From Ophiodon elongatus (lineage: Eukaryota; Chordata; Actinopteri; Perciformes; Hexagrammidae), in NCBI GenBank assembly GCA_016806645.1, contig JACSYO010001856.1, positions 2,501 to 66,500 on the forward strand: a DNA stretch of 64,000 bases, written 5' to 3'. Below are positions 24,572 to 42,036 of the stretch, piece by piece. Under the pieces are notes generated by a model. It was not told where the DNA came from and made no database searches. It saw only the letters and a program-made list of their open reading frames with translations. Both the position numbers and the translations under genes were made by a program. The stretch's first letter is position 1; each line of letters starts with the position of its first letter.

Positions 24572-25573
24572 GTAGGGCTGTGCAAAAATATCAATGTAGC
24601 TTCGTATCGCAATATTTTTTTAAACAATAGTGTATTGATATGTCCACGACTGCTATCGATACTTTTTTTTTTTATTCATTTGACGGATTTAAAATATCCT
24701 TTAAATTGCCTTGAATCCCTGTGTGTCAAACAACCTCCACCTCCGCTCCTGTAACGTTAGATATTGCTGCCTATTGCCTTCTAAGCTAAGGCCAGTGACC
24801 TCCCGGCCTATCACATGATGCAGCCAAAATCACAACATGGCGTCTCACAAGCAAGCGCTATGTAATCCCGACTCGCCGAGACATGATGGATGTAGCGGCG
24901 TAGTGCCCAGGATTTAAGAACAGGTGATGAAACGTGTCAAAACATTGCTCTCCTCTGCAGAGAGCGTAGCCCTGGCGTGCGATGTTGGACGACTAGACCA
25001 CACCACAACATGAGAGCCGTATAGCCAGTAACATCGCAGAGTTTCTGAAAACTGAACCTGGAGGAATGGGACTTAAATAGGAAGGACCCAGCCATAGTGA
25101 CTGACAACTCACTTTATTTCATATGATGTTTATGGCAGCTACGTGTGAGTTAAGAGTGGTCATTGACACAATAAAAAAAATAATACAGTTTATATTTTAT
25201 TTTCAAGTGAAATTGTGGCAAGTGAATTTTAGAAGAAAAAAAAGTGTTCAGTGATACTATGAGAATATGCACTTTATTTTCATATAGTTTTTTATGGCAA
25301 GTTCAATGTGTTCTCTGCAGAGTGACTATGTGCATTGTAAATACCTTTTGAAGTAGTTTTGATGCAATTTGTCTGCTGAGTTATCAATATGTCATGTACC
25401 TATTAGACTATTGAGGTGGTACACAGCAAGTTGTATTTTCAGTTCTATTTTTACATTTTCCTTTAAAAAAAAATAGAGTATTGCAATATGTATAGCAGTG
25501 TATTGCAATTTATCGCGATATATCGTATCGTGACACATGTATCGCGATACATATTGTTTTCAAAACAGCCCTG
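24572..25573 (+). mobile_element. Internally deleted hAT (Ac/ZBED-like) DNA transposon
   Basis: The ends are tagggctgt and acagccctg, inverted repeats differing only at the outermost base. They are flanked by tgtgtctg (24564-24571) and tatgtctg (25574-25581), an 8-bp target duplication with one mismatch; 8 bp is the hAT signature. Inside, broken plus-strand reading frames resemble hAT transposase: SAESVALACDVG at about 24950-24990 corresponds to the family's (S/T)xALTxDxWTS block with the first catalytic Asp, and EEWDLNRKDPAIVTDNS at 25061-25111 to the AIVTDNA block. The sequence between and after these blocks is missing, including the C-terminal dimerisation region, and the frames carry stops, so it cannot make transposase. 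Subterminal TATCGCGATA palindromes occur at 25511-25520 and 25540-25549. A direct repeat, 'cactttatttcatat', recurs at about 25109 and 25270. Confidence 0.9.
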
Positions 25574-25581
25574 TATGTCTG

Positions 25582-28500
25582 AGGCAGCAAGAGGAGATCA
25601 ATAGGATCAAACAGTCAATGCTCTTTGGCCTAATCCACACTTTTACTGGGAACCCTGGACCCAGAGTAACACACAAACTACCACGCAACTCACATGCAAT
25701 GATGTTTGTCAAACAGCACATGTCCAAGTGGGAATAAGACGAGTGCAGCAAGCACTGTAAAACCAGAAATAATAGATGGTGTGCACCCATGCGGTATGTG
25801 TGCACATCATCTGTTATTCGCGTGTGGTTGGGAAAGTCTAATATAGGTATGTGGCATTTATTTATCCCATGACAATACACATTAACACATATCCATATAC
25901 TTCTGTTGTATGTGTTTGCTCAAGACTGCATACATATTGTCTATGTAGATGTGTCTCCCCCACCTGAACTAAAAAGAGGTTTGAATGTATGGATCCTTTT
26001 TTCTTTGTGGTTTTTGAATTTGAGAGCATCACTTATTAATTTCTCATTCAGTTTTTCAAAACCCTGTTCTCGCACTTAAAAAGCCTCTGCTTGCGCATGG
26101 ATTTGCTCTGCTACTGCTCAAACTGTATCCTGTATGATATATTTTTGCGAGCACAGATTTCCTGCTCTCCAGCCTCATCCCTTCTCCCCACACGCAGGCT
26201 GTTCCAGTGTTCTTGGGAAACGTCTGCTCCTGGATTTCTCCTCTGCACTTGGATTTCTTTGTGCAAAAACCCTGTAAAAATTACCCTACCAATAGAATGC
26301 CAAGTGTGTTGAAGAATTAAATGATCCCTGCCTCGCTGCCTCAGTTAACTCGTACGGGAGAGTTAGCAGCCACATCGTTGTCTGTCTGTTAGTCTTCGCC
26401 GCATCAATTAGTTTAGCTGCGAGGTTGGCAGCTGTGTGTCTGCCTGGTATACTTTGTCAGGGTTCAGCCCGTATATTGCAAGCTGAGCATAACGTTAGCA
26501 AGTGTTGGGTCCAAAGAAACATATTGTATGTAGAGTTAATGTGTTGATGAATAAATGCTACAACTCCTTAAGACCCAAGCCATGTTCCTGAGTCTTGCTT
26601 GCCAGTATACCTGCTTATTTAAGTGAAGAGGGTTAACCCAGAAGTTAGCAACAACTCCGACTCATGCTCAGTTAACAACTTGCCCCTGATATCCTGGTGC
26701 TTTCAAGTCAACTTCAATAGGGAGCTAAGGAGAGAGGATTGCACAGTGTATTAAAGATGGTAAGCTGAGCAAGTTTATTAAACAGAAAGTTGCACCCGTT
26801 TGGTGTTTTCATATAATGCAACATTCCATAACTTCTACTTGTTGGAAAACAAAAGAATAAAACTAATATTGCATCGTATTTTTTAACACAGATTCAGACA
26901 CTCTAATTTTTTACTTTTCATCCACACAGGGATTTTTTCATGGTAGGGCATTGTGCCCTTTCCAGTTAGGTCACCCAATCAGGACACAAGGGAGGGGTGC
27001 AAAGAGAAGATGTCAGGAGGGCCGAATCATAATTTTTACCATATATATGTCATACGGGACATTATTGTCAGTCCAGGGTCATTTATGTAATTTTTCTAAT
27101 TAAGTCTGCAGCTCTAAAACGTAAAATGTCGAAAATGTGTTTAAAGACGATTAAGATATGGAACAGAAATAAGATGCAGCTAAAGAGTATAAGTATAGTT
27201 TTGATATGTGAAAGGGTGTAGAGTCAGAGTAAAGACAGTCTATGATTGTATTATAGAATTTATAATAATATATTATTTCCAGCAGTGGCAGCACGTTTCA
27301 CCTTGTGTTTTCACCTTGCAAGTCTGTGAGTCGTCGTGGCATAATGTGGTCCTGGAGACACCTACTGTAGCGGGAACTAAGTGGTTTTCAATACTTTGAC
27401 AGGTGTTTCTATTTCTGTGGACGGATCTTGTCAATGTGATTGTGTCACAACTGTGCAAGATGCAGTCACTGTGTAGTTGAGATTAAAATAAAGATGGGTT
27501 TGGTCCGAGCAAGGGTGCCGGAAGTAGGGAAGGGGCCAGCCTTCCTGTCATATCCAACCCCGGCCCAATTTGTGAGTGTGATCCAATCACAATATTGTTT
27601 CTGATACATGTATATTTAAACCCTATATTTTAACGTCTGTGTTATTTTATTTCTCTGATTACATTTTTTTACTTGTGGGATTCTTTTTCTTTTTATACAA
27701 ATTTAATGAGCATTGTTGGAGGGAGCCTGATATCTAAGATATTCATTGCCATCAACTGCTTCTCTGTAATTGTTGTGCATATGACAGTAAAGAACTTGAG
27801 AATTTAAACTATTCTTTTGAAGTCCTGCCAAGACAGTTAAAATAAAAGCCTATACTGCAGCTTTGGGGTAAAATAATTCTGCTCAATTAAGCCAAGATGC
27901 AGTTTGAATAATAAAAAAGAGATAGGGTGGAAGGTGGCCTTAATGTTAATGAGGATCAGAGTAGCCTACAGTAAAACAAAAAGCTAAAAATTTGCTTTTA
28001 TAATTTATTTAGATTATACTAAACACACATTCAATAACTGTGACTATATAATGAAAAAAGAAACGTGCATATGGTTTTCTATCTCTTCTGTTGCTACAGG
28101 TAGCTCAACACGACCACTGTTGCTGTGATGCTGATTTATCTGCACCTTGTTCCTCTTATAACTTCATGACTGACAGCTGTAATGACCAATCAATACACCG
28201 AGGGGGGTTCCCCATGGCAACAACATAGCACACACCTGTGTATCCTTGCTCCAACCTATTCTGGTCACTATATTAAATGTTTGAAAGCATTTTAAATTAT
28301 ACTTAAATAATGTGAGATCTGGCCTGAAAAAAATGGAATGATGAAGAGAGGGTGTGACATTTTCTACGTGTCATACAGATTAATTTGAAGATTGTTTCAA
28401 GGCTCTAGTGATGTATGCATAAAGCAACTAGATAAAACATCTCTCCCAAATGCATCGGTAGACAATAAGCATCAAGATGACTAATGAATGTGTTACATAA

Positions 28501-28681
28501 TGCAGCTGACATGATGACTACGCACAGTTTATCTCTTCCTTCTGTGTTTTTATTACACTGTAATGAGCAGAGATGAAGCTGTGTTGTCCAGGACACTATT
28601 GCAATGTTTGGAGCTTTACTGTGAGAATATCAGTCAAACATGAGAAGTTATAACTCATTCAAATGCTGAAAGCAAACCAGC
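25582..28681. other. Non-coding stretch
   Basis: No gene called. At about 26085-26320 and 26330-26640 the DNA is more complex; the second part has an AATAAA followed by 'ctccttaagacccaagcc', which could be the end of a solo LTR, but I find neither a matching second LTR nor a target duplication. The rest is AT-rich with nothing distinctive. Confidence 0.45.
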
Positions 28682-28745
28682 TAGCCAGCCAACCAACCAA
28701 CTAACCAGTCAGTCAATCCATCCATCAGGCAACCAGTCAGTGGAC
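28682..28745. repeat. Degenerate (CCAA)n / (CAGT)n tandem repeat
   Basis: About 60 bases made of CCAA, CTAA, CAGT and CCAT tetranucleotides in tandem (agccagccaaccaaccaac and onward). An imperfect tetranucleotide microsatellite; non-coding. Confidence 0.85.
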
Positions 28746-35516
<6,771 letters not shown>

Positions 35517-35838
35517 AAAAGAGTAGCTCAACATGTTGGGGAATACGCTTATTTGTATTCTTGCCGAGGGTTGGATGAGAAGATCCAAACCACTCACCTG
35601 TACTGTAAATGAATGAAGGGAAGCTTATGCTAAGCATAACCCCCAGTAAAGCCATGAGCTGTCCTTTTTTACATTGTTTTTTTGAATAGATGAAACAAAT
35701 TACATACATATGTGCCTATTAGAAAGTATTAGAGGTGCTTGTCGTCGCCATTTCATACTAGTGCCAGTCTTTATGCTAAGCTAACTGTCTGCAACTTCAT
35801 ATTTAACAGACAAATGTGATCGAGATATCAATCTCATG
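35517..35838. repeat. Short inverted-repeat dispersed element, fuller copy
   Basis: The left part reads 'ggggaatacgcttatttg', 'ttcttgccgagggttgg', 'gatgagaagatcc', and 'accactc' near 35591. The right part reads 'agtctttatgctaagctaac', 'cttcatatttaacagac' and 'gagatatcaatctc'. Left and right halves are diverged inverse complements of each other. The right half matches the order of blocks seen at 11768-11915, but its last 30 or so bases are lost. Non-coding; the 64-codon minus frame inside is a shadow. Confidence 0.78.
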
Positions 35839-36224
35839 TGATGCATTTTAACTATAAAAATATTAATATATGCTTTAATTTTCCATATAACTGCTGAATA
35901 CAAACAGTCAAGTCAAGTGGCGTGACTGAGTCCCAGAGAGTCTGCAACTGGTCACCGCTCTGACCATTCTGCCATGTTGATTTGAATGGGAATGTACTTT
36001 CTACTCCTTTTTTATTTCCATGGTTATATCTTAAGGCCAAATCGCTGTATGCAAATGTGAATATGAAGGTAAATATTGTTTCTAGAGCAGCAACAGTTAT
36101 GTTTACAACAGTAAATTCACTATATAAATTAATTGATATCTCAAACAAACGTAAAATGTCAATAAAATAACTAATATTTATTATTTTTACACCGGGAAAT
36201 ACCGGTTTTTGGAACGCATGCCTA

Positions 36225-36488
36225 CCTTCAGATAATGTAAAATGTGAAAGGCTCTCCCTAGAGCTGGTGTCCGTTCCAGCATGCTGTAGAAACATGGTGG
36301 TGCAAGATGGCGGACTCTGTGGAAGACAAGTCGCTCCCTATGTAGATATAAATGGCTTTTTCTAAGCTAATGAAAACATAATGTTTCTTAGTTTTGGGTG
36401 ATCATACATTGATTCAAACATAGCTATGAATAGTATATTCAATAACTGCCAATAAATCCCCCTAAATGTTACAAACGGCCCCTTTAAC
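36225..36488. repeat. Dispersed fish repeat
   Basis: Contains 'gtagaaacatggtggtgcaa', then gatggcggactctgtggaag, then 'ctccctatgtagatataaat', and ends 'aaatccccctaaatgttac' plus a short pyrimidine-rich end. This order matches an abundant fish dispersed repeat, probably a non-autonomous DNA element. The left boundary is uncertain. Confidence 0.7.
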
Positions 36489-38621
36489 TGCATTGAATTA
36501 AAGCACTCTCCTCTCCAGAGCATCACATTTTAGTTAATTTTATAGCTGCTGAATTAGGTAGTCAATTCGGGACCAGACTCAATATGAAAAGTTATTTTTT
36601 GTATGTTAGTAGAACAAAGGTGTTGTAAAGTCTCCTGTCTACAGCTTTGTAGAAGAGGCCCATTCATGAATATCCGTCATGTTTCGAACTTTCTACAATA
36701 ATGCAGAAGCTGTCAAATTCTCTCTGTACCAGTTTATGTCCTATTTTAAATTCACTTACTCCTCAGGCCAAGGCCGTGCCACTTGTCACAGTCAGCCAGA
36801 AAGTCAGGACAGATGAATCCGCACCCCTTATCTCCCCACAGCAACACAGTAGCTGTTTTGCTGTGTTGCATCCTTCCTGGTAATGCTGAGAGTTTGATAT
36901 CAATCTTTGCCCTGCTGGATATGGAGGGTTTGGAGTCTTACAGAACATTATCCTGTACAGGTTTTTACGTGGCAGGACATTTCCTGACTTAATGGGTTCT
37001 GGAAGTTTGAAAACAAATCAAATGTGTCAAATGCTCCTGACTTCTCTTGAGGTGTTCTTGCATTTTGTCTCATGCTGTCATTTGTATAGTTGGGGAAGCT
37101 ACTGTGAAACTGTAGCCTCGGTAGGGAAGTTACAACCTACTCTTCATTGTAAGTAGTTAAGATACAGTACAGCAACAATACACTTCTATTGAGAGTAGCA
37201 ACACTGCAAGCTAGTTAGAAAAAGTAGTATAACATGTTCAATATATAGCATATATATCATATATATATATATATCTATATATATCTATATATAGATATAT
37301 ATAGATATATATAGATACAGAAGTTTCCTGTACCTTTAACCCTTTGCTGTGGGCATAAGCTCATGCTCATCATTCAGATCAGGGAGCTTTTTAATATTGT
37401 TGACTACTGCACTTTAGAGAGATAGGAACTGAAATTCCAATCTAAACAGTGCTGAGCGATTTCAGTTCAGAAAGTTCAGAATCTTTTCAGTTGATTGCTG
37501 TCAAGTTTGAGTCTGCAGTGCAACCCTCAGCAAGACTCCCACTGAGTTCGACCACAGCTCCTGGTTTCTATACATCCAAGCTAACACAATGCCATGATTG
37601 CAGTATTGCGACCTTACTTACCGAACTTGCTCTACATATGTATACTTTTTGAGTTACTGTGATAAATCCTAGCCTGGTTTAAGCAGTGTGGGTGGTGACA
37701 TTTGTTTGTTTTCCCCTGTGGTTCTCATGTCTAAAGCACTGTGCTAAAACTGAGTTGTACAGTAATCTGCATACTGGAAACTACAACATAAATTAAATTT
37801 AAATATGAGGGTATCCAGGATTGTTTCAAATTTCAGTGTCATTATTATTGAAGCAATGATATACTCTCACCTTACTCATCTTACCCATCCATCTGGCCAG
37901 CTTTCATCATCATCCAATATGGCAAAAGGGAAACACAGCCATATTACAAAAGGTGGTGTGTCTCTCCTTCATTCTTGGATCTTTTTTTTCTTCTCCTTTT
38001 TCTTCTTATGACTCAACCCATATCTGCACCACTCTCCATCTGGTCTGCTGGCTCCAGATGCGACTGCCAGACTTTTTTCTGATTGGGCCATCTGGGCAGC
38101 TCTCTGTTGGAACTCAATTGAAAGCAAATATAGTGTTAGTTCTTGTTGGGATTGCTCTTTTTTAAATGTGCAGACTCCCAAAACTTGAACACACATTCAA
38201 ACGGATGGCAAAGATGAATGGAAAACAGGTTTTTGGGCAGAGTGCTTGCACTTCCTTGTCCTGAAAAATAGAGGCCAGTGCTATACAACATGTTTGATCT
38301 TGCATTACTAAAAGCTATATTTAGAATGAGGTCATTCATTGAGGACACTCCTTATGGATAATATTTTCCCTGAACAGGAGTTCTGTCCAAGGACCAATAA
38401 TCAGAAAAGCACATTGCATGTGTGACAATAAAAAAAAAACTGACATCTCTCTTCCCCCTCTGCGAGCGAAGAAGAGACAGCTTCCCAGGGTTCTGCTCAA
38501 GCCTGAACTTTCAGCTCCAGTGCAAGCCTGTCTGGTTCATTCAGGCCCTTGCCTGGCCCAGACACATATAATAACATTTGGAAAACTAAATCCTCATGTT
38601 ACCTACGTATAAATGGCAATA
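36489..38621. other. Non-coding stretch
   Basis: Holds the AT palindrome listed separately at 37256-37318. Small frames at 37449-37652 and 37805-38165 carry no recognisable domain. A T/C-rich run lies at 37978-38010. No gene or transposon is recognised. Confidence 0.5.
37256..37318. repeat. AT-rich perfect palindrome (48 bp)
   Basis: Within a TA/TATC tract, bases 37266-37313 form a perfect 48-base palindrome centred between 37289 and 37290, with TATC steps on the left mirrored by GATA steps on the right. It could extrude as a cruciform. It is probably a by-product of TA/TATC microsatellite growth. Confidence 0.92.
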
Positions 38622-38715
38622 ACACAATGTTCAAATACTCCTTTACAAGTAAAAATCCCTCATTCAAACTTCTTCTGAAGTAGTAGTACGGAAGTATCTT
38701 GTAACAAAATGCACT
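38622..38715. repeat. Fragment of Tol2/hAT-like non-autonomous element
   Basis: Reads 'gttcaaatactcctttacaa', 'gtaaaaatccctcattcaa', then gaagtagtagtacggaag and 'caaaatgcacttag'. This follows the subterminal region of the fish hAT element family built of repeated AAGTACTC-like words, with characteristic 'ctccattacaagtaaaagtc' order. Only about 90 bases remain; no ends are present. Confidence 0.6.
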
Positions 38716-39694
38716 TAGAATGTCAAATTCAAAGTAACCATTAAGGGGATGTTCAAGTGTTCCCTCTAAAAACGCAGAAGCGCCAGCCTTGCCACTTGTA
38801 TCCCTTTTATCCAAGGTGTTTGGGAAGTTGCACCCTTGTCACACCTGACGTTATTAAGTAACCAAAATCTGAGCGCTGACGACGATGATGAAGTTGCGGT
38901 AATTTAGATAAAGATAAATGGCACCAGCACCATAAATCTCTCACTGTAGCCTTGTTGCTCGATTCGTCTGTGTCAGTTTGGACACAATTTGGACTCTTGG
39001 GGTTTTGGATCAATGGGCAGTCGGAGAAATGGGCCGTCCCCATATGTAAATGTTTAAGTTTGTTAACGTTATTTAGTCTCAAAATCCTGATAAAGTAATT
39101 AGTGAATTAACTCTAAACATGTAATGCAGCTCCCACTAGTCTCTCACAACATCTAACAGCAATTAACAGATTAGCCAATATCTCACACACACAAACTGAG
39201 TTCTAATAATTAACTTTCTTTTGTGGCATTTCTGGTGATAGTTCTCTCTTGCAACCTTGTTTTGTTTGCAAAGTAGCCCATAAACGCAGAACCCTTGGTA
39301 TAAAAAAAAAAAGCAAATGTATTTCTTCTTCATTTCCTGAGCAATAAGTCTCATCCATCATCTCATATTGTTTTGTATTTTCTTCCATGGCAGTGCTATT
39401 AAAAACTCTATCAGCAGTTAGAAAATATCCGTCTGTCAAAGTATCTAATAAACTAATAATCAGACTTTCTAGTCTGTATCCTAGTCACAGGGAACATGCC
39501 GTCAGAGCATGATGAGAAATAGAAACAAATGTACTAGAAATTATAGATAATTTTGTCATGCTTTTTAGTCTAAATGTATTAAACATTGGCAATATGAAAA
39601 TGCAAAACTTAATAGAAATCCACAATCTGACAATGCATATAGATATAAATTCAAGAGCACGAGGTAATCTGTCTATCATGGTACATGGACCTGC
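38716..39694. other. Non-coding stretch
   Basis: AT-rich with small chance frames on both strands and an A run at 39301-39312. Nothing is recognised. Confidence 0.5.
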
Positions 39695-39900
39695 TTTTAT
39701 GTGGCGCCTTTCTAGTCCTCCGCCCACTCAAAGCGCTTTGCCTTACATGTCAACATTCACACACAAATTCATAGACTGATAGCAGAGGGTTGGCACAATA
39801 CAATATGCCAACCTGCTCATCACTATCTAATCTAAGTGTTTATGCACATGCACACACACACACCAATGGCACAGCCTTTGGGAGCAATTTTAGGTTAAAT
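39695..39900. repeat. Dispersed fish repeat (AAAGCGCTTT family)
   Basis: Reads 'ccactcaaagcgctttgcc', then 'cattcacacacaaattcat' and 'gactgatagcaga', then 'cctgctcatcac', and ends 'ccaatggcacagcctttggg' with agcaatttt following. This block order is that of a common fish repeat whose other end carries 'gtaaatggac' and 'ctgagccacag'. A diverged copy is at 56430-56650. An embedded CA run lies at about 39848-39861. Confidence 0.72.
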
Positions 39901-40524
39901 GGCAAAGAAAACAGACTTTCGATTTTAGAAATGAATATTTGATTGTGAAACAAAAAGACACAACATAACTTCCATTGATTGAAAATCAAATAATTCTACA
40001 ACAACCTTAATGATGGCAGAACTCAGCCACAGAACACCATGTCCTAACAGCAAGAAATGTTATGCTCTTCTGTTACATCATGTAAATAAAACACACCTAC
40101 CAGCTGTGAGATCAGACTTGAGGTTTAAAGATAGCAGTACTTGCCATCTTTCCAAGTTTGTACTCTTTAACAGAAGACACATGATTTATATAATGATATT
40201 TACTGAAATAATAATACAATATAGCAAACAGCAAGTAGGAAACTTTCAGCTCCCTGGCAATCTCCCTCCAACCCCAGAATATTTAAACGTCACCTTTGGT
40301 CAATTTTAACAGCGCTAGGTCCCAAGGTTATCACTCAATTCTTTGGCCATTGCATAACAAGAGTCCTTGGGGGCATGGCCATGTCAAATCTCCGGTCTTT
40401 GGACTGGCAAGTCATGTTGCAAGTCATGCCTTACTGGCTGCTCACGACTGTCGCGCTGCAGTCATACAACAGGTGCAGCTGATAACGCCATCCCGACCTA
40501 CAGCGTCGTCGTAGAAGCATAGTG
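39901..40524. other. Non-coding stretch
   Basis: A plus frame at 40010-40309 (99 codons) has no recognised domain. 40300-40520 is GC-richer and non-repetitive. Nothing is assignable. Confidence 0.5.
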
Positions 40525-40965
40525 CACTCGTCTCAGGGTAGCGGACCCAGACGCAGACCAGAGTGTGAACTTAAGGGTTTTTATTTCCAGGAGGACACAA
40601 AAAGGGGAAATCCGTGGACAGGAGGGCAAGAGTGGAAACCAGGCAGGACAAGGCAGGGCAGGCAGACTGGGGAACCGGGAGGATGATCCAAACTGTAGAC
40701 ACAGGAAGAACTAGGTAAATGCAAGGAAACCACTTGGGTAAACTCCAAATAAGGATCTTTAAACTGCGCTGCCGAGAATGAGCAAACTACCACAGAGGTT
40801 GTAACAACGATCTGGCGAAGATTGGATGAAGAACCGGGGTAGATATACTGTTGTGTGATGAGTTGATGGAAAGCAGCTAGGTTGACTGGGCAGGTGAGGT
40901 GAATCATAATCAGGAGGAAGCTGGGAGGAGACCAGGTCGGAGCCACGCCCATAGTAGATATGCTC
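40525..40965. repeat. Dispersed fish repeat
   Basis: Begins near 'gggtagcggacccagacgca', continues 'gggtttttatttccaggagg', 'ggaaaccaggcaggacaa', 'aacgatctggcgaagatt', and ends 'aggaggaagctgggaggaga'. I recognise this order from a common fish dispersed repeat whose copies often yield spurious gene models. The 138-codon minus frame (40581-40997) is such a shadow. No terminal repeats are resolved. Confidence 0.6.
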
Positions 40966-41141
40966 TGAATTTGGAATTCAGCACCTTTAACAGGCACACA
41001 ACATTTTCTCTCTTTAATTTACTTTTTTGGAAGGACTCAAATACACATTCCGCTTTCACATTTATTTAGTTACATAGTCAAGTATTGTTGTATTGTATAT
41101 TTTGTGATTGATTGTGTATATATATATATATATATATATTA

Positions 41142-42020
41142 CCGGTCAAAAGTTTGGAGTCACCCGCCACAAAAGCTTGATCCACTACAGCATGGCTGAG
41201 AGCACTGCTCTGTATTTGTCATGCTTTTAGGTTGTAGAAAGTCCTCTTCACAAATGTGTTATTTTGTATGAAACGGTTTGTAAAAAAAGTTGTGTTTTGT
41301 ACATGGAGAACAAAACGCTGTATAACGGTTAGACCAGACTGACAACTGAAAGGGCAGAAAGAGAAAAAGAGCCCTCTGAGCAACAGTTGAATAAGAATAG
41401 AAGGAATCAACAATCATTGGTAAAAATGAATTGGAAGCTTAACATCAAAATCTGCGGATTTAAAAAGGAATAAGTTCCTGTTTCTGTGTCAAATGCACAA
41501 AAATGCCTGTAAAAAGATGGAATATTAACAAGTGTTTTAATATTAACAGCTATTCTTAAAACATCACAGTAGAAATAGAAGGTTAGCATAGGGTTAGCAG
41601 TATTGGAATTGGATCTATGAATATCAGATGGGAAAAATATGGACAAACAAATCACAGTGTAAAACTATTCAATCCCACCACTGATTTGACTACAGAGGGC
41701 CCAAAATATTTAGAGCCCAAATGCAAGCACCGTTGTATTTCAAGAATGAGCTTAGGTCATTCATGCAAATTCAAAAATGAAGGGTATTTGGGGGGGACAT
41801 AGTTGCAACAGTATTCTCCCCTGGCTTGTAACACTGTGGGGACTTTAACTAAACACACATTTTATTCAAATGATTCTTCTTCTTCTTTTGGGGCCAAAAC
41901 TATTACAAACGTAAATAATAAATTTAGTGTCTGAATTATACTCTTATTGTCTCTAAAATAGTCATCACTGAAGGAAAGAAAAAACATTAACATACCAGGT
42001 GACTCCAAACTTTTGACTGG
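41142..42020. mobile_element. Tc1/mariner-like TIR element, no intact transposase
   Basis: The left end ccggtcaaaagtttggagtc and the right end gactccaaacttttgactgg are inverted repeats of about 23 bases with one mismatch (ccggt against ccagt), flanked on both sides by TA. The element is 879 bp and has inserted into a (TA)n tract (41117-41139 on the left, 42023-42036 on the right). Fish Tc1-like elements with 'cagtcaaaagtttgg' ends are known. The interior shows no transposase frame I recognise; the best frame is 62 codons (41617-41802, plus). It is therefore a non-autonomous or badly decayed copy. Confidence 0.85.
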
Positions 42021-42036
42021 TACTATATATATATAT

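Noticed and set aside
40581..40997. 138-codon minus-strand frame
   Set aside because: Lies within a dispersed repeat that yields the same spurious peptide elsewhere in fish, as I recall it.
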